Assembly (NCBI RefSeq): GCF_004349265.1
Contig: NZ_SMFL01000010.1
Coordinates: 62,001 to 126,000, forward strand
Reading direction: 5' to 3'
Origin: Dyadobacter psychrotolerans
Lineage (GTDB): Bacteria > Bacteroidota > Bacteroidia > Cytophagales > Spirosomataceae
Length of the DNA stretch: 64,000 nucleotides
The number at the start of each line of letters is the position of its first letter. Positions within the stretch are counted from its first letter, which is position 1. This document shows positions 53,119-61,331 of the stretch, piece after piece. The position numbers and the translations under genes were made by a program. The notes beneath the pieces were generated by a model that searched no databases, was not told the DNA's origin, and worked only from the letters and a program-made list of their open reading frames with translations.

Positions 53119-53125
53119 TATTTCA

Positions 53126-53220
53126 ACACGGAGTTAACGAAGTTAAGCACAGAGTTCGCGAAGCTTTACTTTTTACTCGGTGGAACTCTGTGTTAAACTC
53201 ATAATAACTCTGTGTTAAAT
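53126..53220. repeat. Intergenic cluster of short CACAGAGTT direct and inverted repeats
   Basis: CACGGAGTTAACGAAG (53127-53142) and CACAGAGTTCGCGAAG (53148-53163) are direct repeats 21 bases apart. AACTCTGTGTTAAA occurs at 53184-53197 and again at 53206-53219, also direct repeats, and is inverted relative to the first pair, so a long hairpin can form. It lies between the cupin and DUF72 genes. Confidence 0.65.
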
Positions 53221-53242
53221 TTATCTTAAATAATAACTAGCC

Positions 53243-54145
53243 ATGAAATTCGGAAAAGTTGACAATCCGTCGGAGATAGATTTTACATTACCGAAAGACC
53301 ACCAGGACACAAAAAAAGTTTTGGGTTCTAAGGGAAAACCCAATATTTACATTGGCTGCGCGAAATGGAATAAGGCCGACCTGAAAAGTTTTTACCCAAA
53401 AGGGACAAAAGATGAACTTGCTTATTATGCGACGCAGTTCAACAGCATTGAATTAAATGCTACTTTTTATAACAACTTTCCCATTGAGACTATCGAAGGA
53501 TGGTATAACAAAACACCAGCTGAATTCCGTTTTTTTCCAAAATTACACCAGGGAATCAGTCATTGGAAAAGACTAAAAGATGCCAAACAGCCAACAGATC
53601 TGTATCTGGATGGCATTGCGCATTTACAGGAAAAACTGGGCATGCTCTTTCTCCAGATGCCGGATAACTTTGGCCCAAAAAACTGGGAAACGCTCAGAGA
53701 CTACCTGGAAGAATGGCCATCAGGTTTTCCGCTGGCGCTTGAACTTCGGCATACGGGCTGGTACGACGGTACCTGGAACAGTGATGACCTTTACGCGTTA
53801 CTGGAAAGAAAAAATATTTCTCATATCATCACAGACTCAGCAGGAAGGCGCGATTTGCTGCACATGAGGCTTACCACGCCTACTGCTTTTGTACGTTATA
53901 ACGGCGCAAATGTAGATTCAGATTATACACGGCTGGATGACTGGCTCGAGCGCCTGAAAGAATGGTCGGAAGCAGGAATACAGAATATCTATTTCTTCGT
54001 ACATCAAAACCATGAAGAAGCTTCTCCTCTTTTATCAGCGCATTTGATCAAACGAATGAACGATGAACTTGGAACAACGATAAAAATTCCGGTTAACCCA
54101 GTAAAACCTGGCGCAGATCAGCCGGATCTGTTTGCAAAAAAATAA
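53243..54145 (+). CDS. DUF72 domain protein
   Basis: A 300-residue TIM-barrel-like protein of the conserved but functionally unassigned DUF72 family (relatives of YecE). Family features: NIYIGCAKWNKADLKSFYPK near residue 30, the ATQFNSIELNATFYNNFPIE strand, FRFFPKLHQGISHWKRL, GMLFLQMPDNFGPKNWETL, LALELRHTGWYDG, and TPTAFVRYNGANVDS near the end. A C-terminal extension of about 35 residues is basic and Pro-rich. The gene is preceded by a repeat cluster and ends in an efficient terminator. No functional context is available from the neighbours. Confidence 0.9.
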   Translation: MKFGKVDNPSEIDFTLPKDHQDTKKVLGSKGKPNIYIGCAKWNKADLKSFYPKGTKDELAYYATQFNSIELNATFYNNFPIETIEGWYNKTPAEFRFFPKLHQGISHWKRLKDAKQPTDLYLDGIAHLQEKLGMLFLQMPDNFGPKNWETLRDYLEEWPSGFPLALELRHTGWYDGTWNSDDLYALLERKNISHIITDSAGRRDLLHMRLTTPTAFVRYNGANVDSDYTRLDDWLERLKEWSEAGIQNIYFFVHQNHEEASPLLSAHLIKRMNDELGTTIKIPVNPVKPGADQPDLFAKK

Positions 54146-54152
54146 CAAGTCC

Positions 54153-54182
54153 GGCGCGAACCTCATGTTCGCGCCATTTTTA
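54153..54182 (+). terminator. Rho-independent terminator after the DUF72 gene
   Basis: Perfect 9-bp stem GGCGCGAAC / GTTCGCGCC (54153-54161 with 54167-54175), 5-base loop CTCAT, then ATTTTTATTT. The convergent next gene ends at 54180, so the T-run overlaps its stop codon. Confidence 0.9.
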
Positions 54183-56324
54183 TTTCCCAATATTTCTGTC
54201 ACCCTGCCCTAACAATCCATGGTAATAAGCCATATAATAGGGCAGCAGAAAAAACGTACCTTCATGTTCGTCGTGTCCGTCTCCCTCAGAGGCTAGTAAG
54301 GCAAAGCCATCACGATCCTGACGAACATGCCCACGCTCGTCTACCGGTAATGCGTAACCATCCACACGCCAGCCCACATTTTCATTTTGTAACGGCGATG
54401 AGTCAAACACAACATCCAGCCGATGCGTATTATCCATCGTGTAGCCAATAAGATCAAGCGGTATTTTATGCAGATTTTCCAGAATGTAAGCCGGATTGTT
54501 GCTGCCTTTGTATAAACTCTTCACGACTTTTGGTGCGTAAAGCCTGTTTTCGGGAAAGAGATTTTTGTTTTCGAACATCTTCTTGTCGGCCAGCTCGGTA
54601 AAGCGATTAGCCAGCGATCCATAAATTGCGTCCCAAAAAGCATTCTTCTGTTTGCTGATATGCTGCCAGGCGCTTTCCAGCGATTGACGATACATAAGCA
54701 GCAACGCAGGATCGGTTTCATATTTAATCAATCCATACATGCTCATCAGACAAAGATTGTTATCCCAGGGCACTACGTTTTCGGGAGGGAAAAACTCTTT
54801 TGGATGCAATGCATAGATATGGTAATTGTATTTGTCACGAAGGATTTTAGCTTCCCTGTCATATTTTGGATCACCGGTTACGTGTTTTGCTACATTCAGG
54901 AAAGACAGCATAATCATTGAATTTAACCCGCGCTGGTCGTAGCCGTAAACCGAAGCAAAGTATTCAGGAGAAAAATCGCCCCAACGCGTAACCTTTCCAT
55001 CATGATCTACCAGCTTGTAGCCATGACGAACAAGATGATCGGTAATGTCGCCAACCACTTCTCGAACCGCTTGTTTCTCATCTTCTGTTTTAGCTACCAG
55101 ATCATAGTAAATTCCGTAGAAAAAGAAGTGGCCCGCAAGTTCATCCGAGCTTGTATCGCATTTCCACAAATATTTACCATCCTTACTTTTTGGAAAACGC
55201 GGATAAATATTTTTCCACATCGGATCTGTTTTCTGATGTTTTAAATTCGCCTCCACACTATATATTTCGTTTATGGGTTCATGCCAGTCGGCAGGAATAA
55301 TGACCCGTGCAGGAAATCCTTTTTCATGTGTAATATCAACCAGCCACTTGCAGGCTTTGAAGCTTCGGTCAGCCAGCATTTTTGCTTCCGGATCGCCGGT
55401 GGCAGCATAGCGAAATGCCTGCGCCGCACCATACATGGCTGTATACATGCCATCATTATCGGAAATCGCGACTTCTGACGAATCCACATTAAATTGTTCT
55501 TTCAGATGACTTTGTGCAATAAAACCCATCCGGTTGTGGCGTTCTTCCACCTGTTTTGTGAAAAACTTTGCTTTCTCTTCCAATGACATCGTTACAGGAG
55601 AAATCTGGCTGATACCCATATCCGTTGCGATCCATGCCGTTCCGTCTTTCTGGATTGCAATATCATTCACCTGATCCGATGGCAACCACCGGCGGCTTGC
55701 TCTGTATTTGAAATAATCATTATCTACCTCAATTGCTCCCTTTTGCGTTCCAAACCAAACAATTCCGTTAGGTCCGGCCGCAGCGCAGGTAAACTTATTA
55801 AAAGGCAAACCATCCTTTCCGGTAAATAACTTCCAGGTTTCGCCGTCGAGATATCCCACACCCTCCTCTGCACCAAACCAAAGCCGGCCCTTAGAATCCG
55901 TGACAAGAGCGGAAACAATTTTTAACGACCAGTTATATTTTTCATTTTCAGGAAAAATTCTTTCCGGTTTTTTACCATTTTTATAGATATAAAGACCTTT
56001 ATCACAGCCTATTGCAAAACCACCTTTAAACGGAACCAAAGCTAATATCTTTGCTCCGGGAATGACGGGAAGTTTTGAAACACCTTCCGCCTTTAAACCT
56101 GAAGCAAATAAATTCCACTTTCCATTTTCAAACTGAAAATATTGTTTCGATTGTCTTGCCACAGGTTTATTGTTTACCATCGAAAGAAGATCAATTGGTC
56201 CTGAGGGCAATCCGTCTTTGAAGGAGTGTATTTTTACAACTTCCTGTATGAATATCTGATCACCAACAGTTTGCGCTGGTAAACAGAATGGGAATAATAA
56301 CAGCCAATAAAGGAAAAACTTCAT
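54180..56324 (-). CDS. Secreted Reg_prop-type propeller protein fused to a helical (alpha/alpha-barrel-like) domain
   Basis: A 714-residue exported protein, signal peptide to about 19 (LLFPFCLPAQ). Residues about 30-245 hold two-component-regulator propeller-type repeats: LWFGAEEGVGYLDGETW, VWFGTQKGAIEVD and AWIATDMGISQI. Residues about 250-714 form a long helical domain with TAMYGAAQAFRYAATGDPEA, DEHEGTFFLLPYYMAYYHGL at the C-terminus, and an intervening WHEPINEIYSVEANL, suggesting an alpha/alpha-barrel such as those of glycosidases or polysaccharide lyases. No transmembrane helix, kinase or response-regulator domain exists, unlike hybrid sensors in this phylum. Catalytic residues are not certain. 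The gene is monocistronic; function unknown. Confidence 0.8.
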   Translation of the reverse strand: MKFFLYWLLLFPFCLPAQTVGDQIFIQEVVKIHSFKDGLPSGPIDLLSMVNNKPVARQSKQYFQFENGKWNLFASGLKAEGVSKLPVIPGAKILALVPFKGGFAIGCDKGLYIYKNGKKPERIFPENEKYNWSLKIVSALVTDSKGRLWFGAEEGVGYLDGETWKLFTGKDGLPFNKFTCAAAGPNGIVWFGTQKGAIEVDNDYFKYRASRRWLPSDQVNDIAIQKDGTAWIATDMGISQISPVTMSLEEKAKFFTKQVEERHNRMGFIAQSHLKEQFNVDSSEVAISDNDGMYTAMYGAAQAFRYAATGDPEAKMLADRSFKACKWLVDITHEKGFPARVIIPADWHEPINEIYSVEANLKHQKTDPMWKNIYPRFPKSKDGKYLWKCDTSSDELAGHFFFYGIYYDLVAKTEDEKQAVREVVGDITDHLVRHGYKLVDHDGKVTRWGDFSPEYFASVYGYDQRGLNSMIMLSFLNVAKHVTGDPKYDREAKILRDKYNYHIYALHPKEFFPPENVVPWDNNLCLMSMYGLIKYETDPALLLMYRQSLESAWQHISKQKNAFWDAIYGSLANRFTELADKKMFENKNLFPENRLYAPKVVKSLYKGSNNPAYILENLHKIPLDLIGYTMDNTHRLDVVFDSSPLQNENVGWRVDGYALPVDERGHVRQDRDGFALLASEGDGHDEHEGTFFLLPYYMAYYHGLLGQGDRNIGK

Positions 56325-56500
56325 TTTAAGCAGGGATTAGATTTAAATGGCCGTTTGGCAGACAGGATTAATACTTGTTTTGCAAACAAAGAGGCTATAA
56401 AAGCTAAAAAATGAAGGAGTTTATGTTTCTTGCTTAATAAATGGAAATGGCCAGTTCCAGACCTGCCGGAAGATATTCTAAAACCAAACCTTGAAACAAA

Positions 56501-56878
56501 ATGAGCAGTATTTTAGGACTTCGAACTACAATTTACAAAGTACCCGACGTAACCCTGGCTAAGGAATGGTACGCCAAAGCTTTTGAAACACCTCCTTACT
56601 TTGATGAACCTTTTTATGTCGGTTTTAACATCGGAGGTTATGAACTCGGGTTGATCCCTGATGTCTCACCGGAACCCAAATCCGGAAATGTAGTTACTTA
56701 CTGGGGGGTGAAAGACATTCACACGGAATTTCGCAGGTTTATTGAATTAGGAGCAAAATCCAATGAAATACCAGAAAACGTGGGCGGCGAAATTATGACT
56801 GCTACGGTTAAAGATCCCTGGGATAACGTAATTGGAATTATTTACAACCCGGAATTTGTGCCGGAGAACCAGCTTTAA
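56501..56878 (+). CDS. VOC (glyoxalase/bleomycin resistance-like) family protein
   Basis: A 125-residue vicinal-oxygen-chelate fold protein. Paired beta-alpha-beta-beta-beta units are visible: RTTIYKVPDVTLAKEWYAKA and PPYFDEPFYVGFNIGGYELG in the first half; VVTYWGVKDIHTEFRRFIEL and TATVKDPWDNVIGIIYNPEF in the second. The conserved DPWGN-type segment is DPWDNVIG. Metal ligands are plausible (Glu in the EL of GGYELG) but no function can be read. It precedes the AI-2E transporter gene by nine bases, so the two may be cotranscribed. Confidence 0.9.
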   Translation: MSSILGLRTTIYKVPDVTLAKEWYAKAFETPPYFDEPFYVGFNIGGYELGLIPDVSPEPKSGNVVTYWGVKDIHTEFRRFIELGAKSNEIPENVGGEIMTATVKDPWDNVIGIIYNPEFVPENQL

Positions 56879-56887
56879 ATCTCTTTG

Positions 56888-57988
56888 ATGGAACCTACCT
56901 CTGCCAAACCATTTTATCACCAGCTTTCACACTCGCTGATTGCCATTGCCCTGATAACGCTTGCCATTTATCTTGGACAGGATATTTTGGTTCCGCTTGC
57001 GATGGCCGTACTTCTCGCGGTTTTGCTTCGGCCAGTGGAAGGATGGCTGACGCGCCATGGTGTGCCCAAGGTCCTTTCCATAAGCATAGCTGTAACTGCT
57101 GCCGTATTGCTTCTTGCAGGTTTAACAATCCTGCTGTCCATGCAGCTTTCTGATTTTTCTGATGAATGGCCTAAACTGAAACGTAACATCAACGACTCTT
57201 ACAGAGACATAAGACGCTGGATAAGAAGAGAATACAGCGTAAGCTATCGTCAGCAGGATCAGTACATCAAAAAGGCACAGACCCAGACACTGGAAAACTT
57301 TCAGAGCGCAGAAACGATAGGCGTTGTTACCGGACCACTTGGATCTTTGATATTAATCCCCATTTATGTTTTTCTGTTTTTGTACTACCGTGCAATGCTT
57401 TTGCATTTTATGATCGTATTGTTTGCAGAAAAATACAAAGCGCAGGTGATGGAAATTGTAGGTGAAATCAAAAGTATCATCCAAAGCTACATGGTCGGAT
57501 TGCTGCTGGAAACAGGCGCTGTTGCAATTCTAAACTCTGTTGGTTTATTAATTTTAAATGTTCAGTACGCAATTCTGCTTGGTGTGATGGCCGCAATCCT
57601 AAACCTAGTTCCATACATAGGCGGGCTGGTAGCAACCGCCCTGGCGGTGATGGTTACCTTCATCAATCATCCGGACGGATACACGCTGGCAGGTGTCGTG
57701 GGTGTATTTCTGACGGTTCAGTTTATTGATAATAATTTACTTGTACCTCTGGTTGTTGGCTCGAAGGTTAGGATCAACGCGCTGGTATCTATTGTAGGCG
57801 TTTTAATCGGCGGTGCACTGGCAGGAATTTCGGGAATGTTTCTATCTATTCCTGCGATCGCCATGATGAAGGTTGTTTTTGACCGTGTCGATGGCCTGAA
57901 ACCCTGGGGAATATTACTTGGAGACCAGACACCTGAACAGGCTAACAATAATTTGTTCAGGATGGTGAAGAAGAAAAGTAAGGAATAG
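56888..57988 (+). CDS. AI-2E family transporter (PerM-like)
   Basis: Inner-membrane protein of 366 residues with about eight hydrophobic segments in the typical AI-2E layout: two hairpins at the N-terminus (about 15-45 and 65-95), a soluble amphipathic stretch (about 95-145, DIRRWIRREYSVSYRQQDQY), then helices from about 150. The motif VQFIDNNLLVPLVVGSKVRI in the C-terminal half is the family's signature, followed by LSIPAIAMMKVVFDRVDGLK. Members export autoinducer-2 or act as Na+/H+ antiporters; substrate not known here. I use ATG 56888; a TTG one codon upstream is possible. Nine bases from the VOC gene. Confidence 0.92.
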   Translation: MEPTSAKPFYHQLSHSLIAIALITLAIYLGQDILVPLAMAVLLAVLLRPVEGWLTRHGVPKVLSISIAVTAAVLLLAGLTILLSMQLSDFSDEWPKLKRNINDSYRDIRRWIRREYSVSYRQQDQYIKKAQTQTLENFQSAETIGVVTGPLGSLILIPIYVFLFLYYRAMLLHFMIVLFAEKYKAQVMEIVGEIKSIIQSYMVGLLLETGAVAILNSVGLLILNVQYAILLGVMAAILNLVPYIGGLVATALAVMVTFINHPDGYTLAGVVGVFLTVQFIDNNLLVPLVVGSKVRINALVSIVGVLIGGALAGISGMFLSIPAIAMMKVVFDRVDGLKPWGILLGDQTPEQANNNLFRMVKKKSKE

Positions 57989-57990
57989 CA

Positions 57991-58030
57991 AAAAAATTAG
58001 CCTGCCGCATCAGGAAGGGACAGGCTAATT
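57991..58030 (-). terminator. Rho-independent terminator after the ABC1 kinase gene
   Basis: Ten-bp stem AATTAGCCTG / CAGGCTAATT (57995-58004 with 58021-58030). On the minus strand it is followed by TTTTTT (57991-57996), so it ends the minus-strand ABC1 gene; on the + strand it lies right after the AI-2E transporter gene and could terminate that as well. Confidence 0.85.
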
Positions 58031-58044
58031 CCAAAAAACGTCGA

Positions 58045-59361
58045 CTAAATCAAAACATTAACATGCCTGTTCTGCCCCGTATTAACCGTCGCCTTCAAAT
58101 CGTGAAGCAGGCTGAATAAGCCGAAAAATGTACGGTTGATGTAAATAAAGTGTTTTGAACCGCGGTTTACGTTCATCTTTTTCAACTCCTTGTCATTCGC
58201 ATATCTTTCGCCCAGTTCAGCAAGTTTTCCAAAGAAAGTTTCGTCAGAAAAATCAAATGTTTCCGATTGGAAAGGCTGCGTCAGCAACGATAAAACGTCA
58301 TAAAACAGGTTTGAAAAATAGACAGTTTCAGCTGGTGTATCCTTATCAAGCAAAATTTCAAGTTCAATTAATTTTGCCTTGTAAATAGCCGGATTATCCA
58401 GATTTTCTTTTTCCGCCAGCTCAAAATAGGGATGATAAAAGGAATCAGGAATTGCTTTCATACAGCCAAAATCGATCGCGATCAGGTTTTCATCAGCATC
58501 AACGAGGAAATTTCCCGGATGCGGATCCGCATGTACTTTTTTAAGCTGGTGAACCTGAAACATGTAAAAGTCCCATAGTGCCTGTGCAACTTTATTGGCA
58601 GATTCCTGGGAAGGGTTGGTTTTGCACCATTCAGACAAATGTTTGCCTGTCATCCAATCCATCGTGAGTACACGCTCACAGGAATATTCTGCATAATATT
58701 TGGGGAAAATCAGATTCGGAATGTGTGCGCAGGCTCTTGCTACTTCATTACTCTGAGCCAGTTCAAGCGTATAATTTGTTTCTTCAAAAAGTTTGGTCTC
58801 AACCTCTTTGAAATACTTATCCGAATCTTTTGCCTGAATATTAAACATTGACATGGCAATCGGTTTTACCAAAGCCAGGTCAGAAGATATACTTTCAGCA
58901 ACCCCGGGATATTGTATTTTCACCGCGAGCTGTTTTCCGTCAGCAGTGGCTTTATGCACCTGTCCGATACTTGCTGCGTTAATTGCATTGGCATCAAAAG
59001 TGTCAAACATGTCCAAAGGTGATTTGCCAAAATACTTTCTGAACGTTTTGATAACCAGCGGAGCAGAAAGCGGCGGAACGGAAAATTGTGATAGCGAAAA
59101 TTTCTCGACATAAGCCTGAGGCAGAAAATTCTTCTCCATACTCAGCATCTGAGCAAATTTCAGGGCACTTCCTTTCAGGTTTTTCAGCCCGTCATAAATA
59201 TCCTCCGCGTTGTTGGTATTCAGGTTGTCGCGGGCAGTTTCCGGACTTGTGATTTTCTCACCGTAATATTTTAAATAATTACCTCCGATTTTCACGCCGG
59301 TGGTGATCAGTTTACTTGCACGCTGTATTTTCGATGTTGGAATTCTGTCTATGGTCTCCAT
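58045..59361 (-). CDS. ABC1/AarF/UbiB family atypical protein kinase-like protein
   Basis: A 438-residue member of the ABC1 (ADCK/UbiB) family, which bind ATP and support quinone biosynthesis or lipid homeostasis. Features: the AAS-like motif NAASIGQVHKATADGKQLAV (about 129-148) with the invariant lysine nearby (KIQYPGVA), the KxGQ-equivalent region KNLKGSALKFAQMLSMEKNF (about 61-80), and the catalytic-loop replacement VHADPHPGNFLVDADENLIA followed by IDFGCMKAIPDSF. Its start lies three bases after the stop of the TetR-family gene upstream, so the two are an operon. No ubiquinone or menaquinone gene is near. Confidence 0.92.
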   Translation of the reverse strand: METIDRIPTSKIQRASKLITTGVKIGGNYLKYYGEKITSPETARDNLNTNNAEDIYDGLKNLKGSALKFAQMLSMEKNFLPQAYVEKFSLSQFSVPPLSAPLVIKTFRKYFGKSPLDMFDTFDANAINAASIGQVHKATADGKQLAVKIQYPGVAESISSDLALVKPIAMSMFNIQAKDSDKYFKEVETKLFEETNYTLELAQSNEVARACAHIPNLIFPKYYAEYSCERVLTMDWMTGKHLSEWCKTNPSQESANKVAQALWDFYMFQVHQLKKVHADPHPGNFLVDADENLIAIDFGCMKAIPDSFYHPYFELAEKENLDNPAIYKAKLIELEILLDKDTPAETVYFSNLFYDVLSLLTQPFQSETFDFSDETFFGKLAELGERYANDKELKKMNVNRGSKHFIYINRTFFGLFSLLHDLKATVNTGQNRHVNVLI

Positions 59362-59364
59362 TCG

Positions 59365-60039
59365 TTACCTCAGTCTTTCTTTAATTAAAAATTTACCAAA
59401 ATCGATCACGCTTTCAAGCGGTGTGGTGTCGATCAGGTCAAACGTTGCACGGATTGATTTTTCGATAAAAAGGTCTGTTTTTTCAAAACCCAGGGATTCA
59501 TCGTCCAGCCAAAATTTCAGTGTAACCAGAAATTGTATCCAGGCACCCTCTTCCAGTGCATCCTGCTGTGCTTTGCGGATCCGCTCGCTTTTTACTTTAA
59601 GATAACCCGCGCTCGTTTCTGAAATATATTGTTTAAAATGAGCCCTGAATTCTTTTAGTTTCAGAAGCCCGTTCAGCCTGTTTTTATCCTGGCTCAAAGC
59701 AAACACGACGTAACTTCTGTTTGCTGTAAGTATTTCAAAATAAGTGTAATAGTAAGTCAGCAGTTTGTCGCGAAAGCTAAGTGAAGTAAGGTCACCGCTC
59801 TGGTTAATAAGCTGTAATGTTAATCCGTGAAAACTTACAAAAACACTTTTTTCTATCGAATCGATGGAAGAAAAATATTTGTAAAAGTCCTTTTCTACAA
59901 TGCCATTTTGTTTACAGAATAAATAAACCGATTCCGGCTTTTTATTATTCTCCAGACAATAATGCATGTACAATTCTGTAATTTTGTCTGCCGTGAGTTC
60001 CTGTGGAGTCGCAGTTACTTCTTTGATTTTTGTTGCCAT
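59365..60039 (-). CDS. TetR family transcriptional regulator
   Basis: A 224-residue regulator. The N-terminal DNA-binding helices occupy about residues 14-65 (ELTADKITELYMHYCLENNK, then VYLFCKQNGIVEKDFYKYFS, with the recognition helix near EKDFYKYFS), somewhat divergent from typical TetR proteins. The remainder is an all-helical ligand-binding domain including LLTYYYTYFEILTANRSYVV and WLDDESLGFEKTDLFIEKSI. It is directly followed, three bases later, by the ABC1-family gene, so it is probably cotranscribed and perhaps autoregulated. The ligand is unknown. The 319-base region to its right separates it from the GNAT gene. Confidence 0.85.
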   Translation of the reverse strand: MATKIKEVTATPQELTADKITELYMHYCLENNKKPESVYLFCKQNGIVEKDFYKYFSSIDSIEKSVFVSFHGLTLQLINQSGDLTSLSFRDKLLTYYYTYFEILTANRSYVVFALSQDKNRLNGLLKLKEFRAHFKQYISETSAGYLKVKSERIRKAQQDALEEGAWIQFLVTLKFWLDDESLGFEKTDLFIEKSIRATFDLIDTTPLESVIDFGKFLIKERLR

Positions 60040-60358
60040 TATGATATGTATGATAAGTCAGTCTGATGATTCCAAATAAATTTAACGAAAAACCCGGTCT
60101 TTTCTTACGAACAGTTTTCCGGTGAAGTCCTCATAATTACCAGCAAGTCAGGTTTATTTCGCATTGTTGGCTCGTAGTTAAACAACAAAAAATTCTCTGG
60201 TAAGTATCCATTCATAGCATTTATTTTAATTATTATTTCAAAACCTTTTTAACCCGTCCGACGGCAAAAAAGCCGTCGGACGGGGCGGGCCACCGGTCTA
60301 TGGTGAAATAACCGCCAAACCGGTAATGAAAACCTGCTAATCCTATACAAATTTTCCT
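60040..60358. other. Intergenic region between the TetR and GNAT genes
   Basis: This 319-base divergent region contains the promoters of both flanking genes. The only clear structure is the perfect hairpin at 60253-60284, with a GGCGGGCCACCGG stretch to its right and an ACCGCC-AAACC-GGT palindrome-like stretch near 60309-60321. No additional gene or RNA is apparent. Confidence 0.55.
60253..60284. repeat. GC-rich hairpin repeat, GTCCGACGGC family
   Basis: Perfect 13-bp stem CCCGTCCGACGGC / GCCGTCGGACGGG around an AAAAAA loop. It shares stem sequence with hairpin 2 at 13757-13792 (CCCGTCC, CCGTCGGACGGG) and loop design with hairpin 1. Located between the TetR and GNAT genes. Confidence 0.8.
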
Positions 60359-60817
60359 ATGCTTCAGATAGTAAGAACCAACAGTGACAACCCCGATTTT
60401 CAACTTTTAACGCAGCAGCTTGATGTGCAGCTTTGCGAAATTTACGGCACCAAAAAGGAAGATTTTGAAGAATACAATCGCATCGAAAATCTGGAAACGG
60501 TTGTAGTTGCATACGAAGATGAAGTGCCCGTCGGCTGCGGATGTTTCAAAAAATTCAATGAAGATTCAGTTGAAATAAAACGCATGTTTGTCGTTCCCGA
60601 ACGCCGGGGAGAAGGAATTGCTTCGAGGATTCTTTATGAGCTGGAAACCTGGGCAATTGTATTAAAATATACCTATTCGGCTCTGGAAACCGGTAAAGGG
60701 CAGCCTGCTGCTATTGAGCTTTACCAAAAGAGCGGATACACCATTACAAACAATTTCACTCAATATGCCGATCAGGATCGCAGTGTTTGTATGTTAAAGG
60801 CTTTGTGGACGGATTAA
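60359..60817 (+). CDS. GNAT family N-acetyltransferase
   Basis: Transfers an acetyl group from acetyl-CoA to an amine; 152 residues. The acetyl-CoA site is visible as RMFVVPERRGEGIASRILYE (about 79-98), with the R-x-x-G-x-G/A pattern RRGEGIA. Upstream lies VVAYEDEVPVGCGCFKKFNE (beta 2-4), and the C-terminal strand-helix reads LETGKGQPAAIELYQKSGYT. The substrate is not predictable. It stands alone on the plus strand, 15 bases before the stop of the convergent membrane-protein gene. Confidence 0.92.
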   Translation: MLQIVRTNSDNPDFQLLTQQLDVQLCEIYGTKKEDFEEYNRIENLETVVVAYEDEVPVGCGCFKKFNEDSVEIKRMFVVPERRGEGIASRILYELETWAIVLKYTYSALETGKGQPAAIELYQKSGYTITNNFTQYADQDRSVCMLKALWTD

Positions 60818-60832
60818 AATGTTTCACCACAT

Positions 60833-61285
60833 TCAGTTTTTGGGTGACCAGGGAATTTCAGAGAGATTTGAAAAACCGTATCCATTTGCAATTAAGGCCA
60901 CATAAAAGGGTAGAAAGCAGGAAGCTACCCAAAATATCCAAAAGAAGACTTTCCAGAACCGGGTAATCTCGTAATTTGAATTATCAGTCCTGCCCGTTTC
61001 TTTTGAAACCCGGAAATAATTAAAAAGTAAGTTATAAAGAAGTGAAAAAGGACCAGCTGTAAATACAAGAAAAATTATAAGTCTGGAAGTTTTATATTCC
61101 TTTGATACCTCAACTAAATCTGTCAGGTGTAATATTAACATTGTGGCACCCATCATTAGACAACCAATCCCAACGGTTAGCTGAAACATCGTAGACAACC
61201 AGGCCAGACCGGGTTTTCTGCCTTCGGTTACATCCTTTTGATGTAAAACATAAAAGGTGTAATAGTATTTATATAAAAATTCCAT
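60833..61285 (-). CDS. Hypothetical membrane protein
   Basis: A 150-residue protein with about three transmembrane segments: MFQLTVGIGCLMMGATMLIL (about 33-52), RLIIFLVFTAGPFSLLYNLL (about 69-88) and FFWIFWVASCFLPFYVALIA (about 116-135). The N-terminus (MEFLYKYYYTFYVLHQKDVT) is aromatic. I do not recognise a family. It lies 46 bases downstream of the phospholipase C gene on the same strand, so it may be cotranscribed, but there is no other link. Confidence 0.78.
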   Translation of the reverse strand: MEFLYKYYYTFYVLHQKDVTEGRKPGLAWLSTMFQLTVGIGCLMMGATMLILHLTDLVEVSKEYKTSRLIIFLVFTAGPFSLLYNLLFNYFRVSKETGRTDNSNYEITRFWKVFFWIFWVASCFLPFYVALIANGYGFSNLSEIPWSPKN

Positions 61286-61331
61286 AAGCTTAAATCTGTT
61301 TGATAAAAATTGATTTTTGAACAGACATTAC

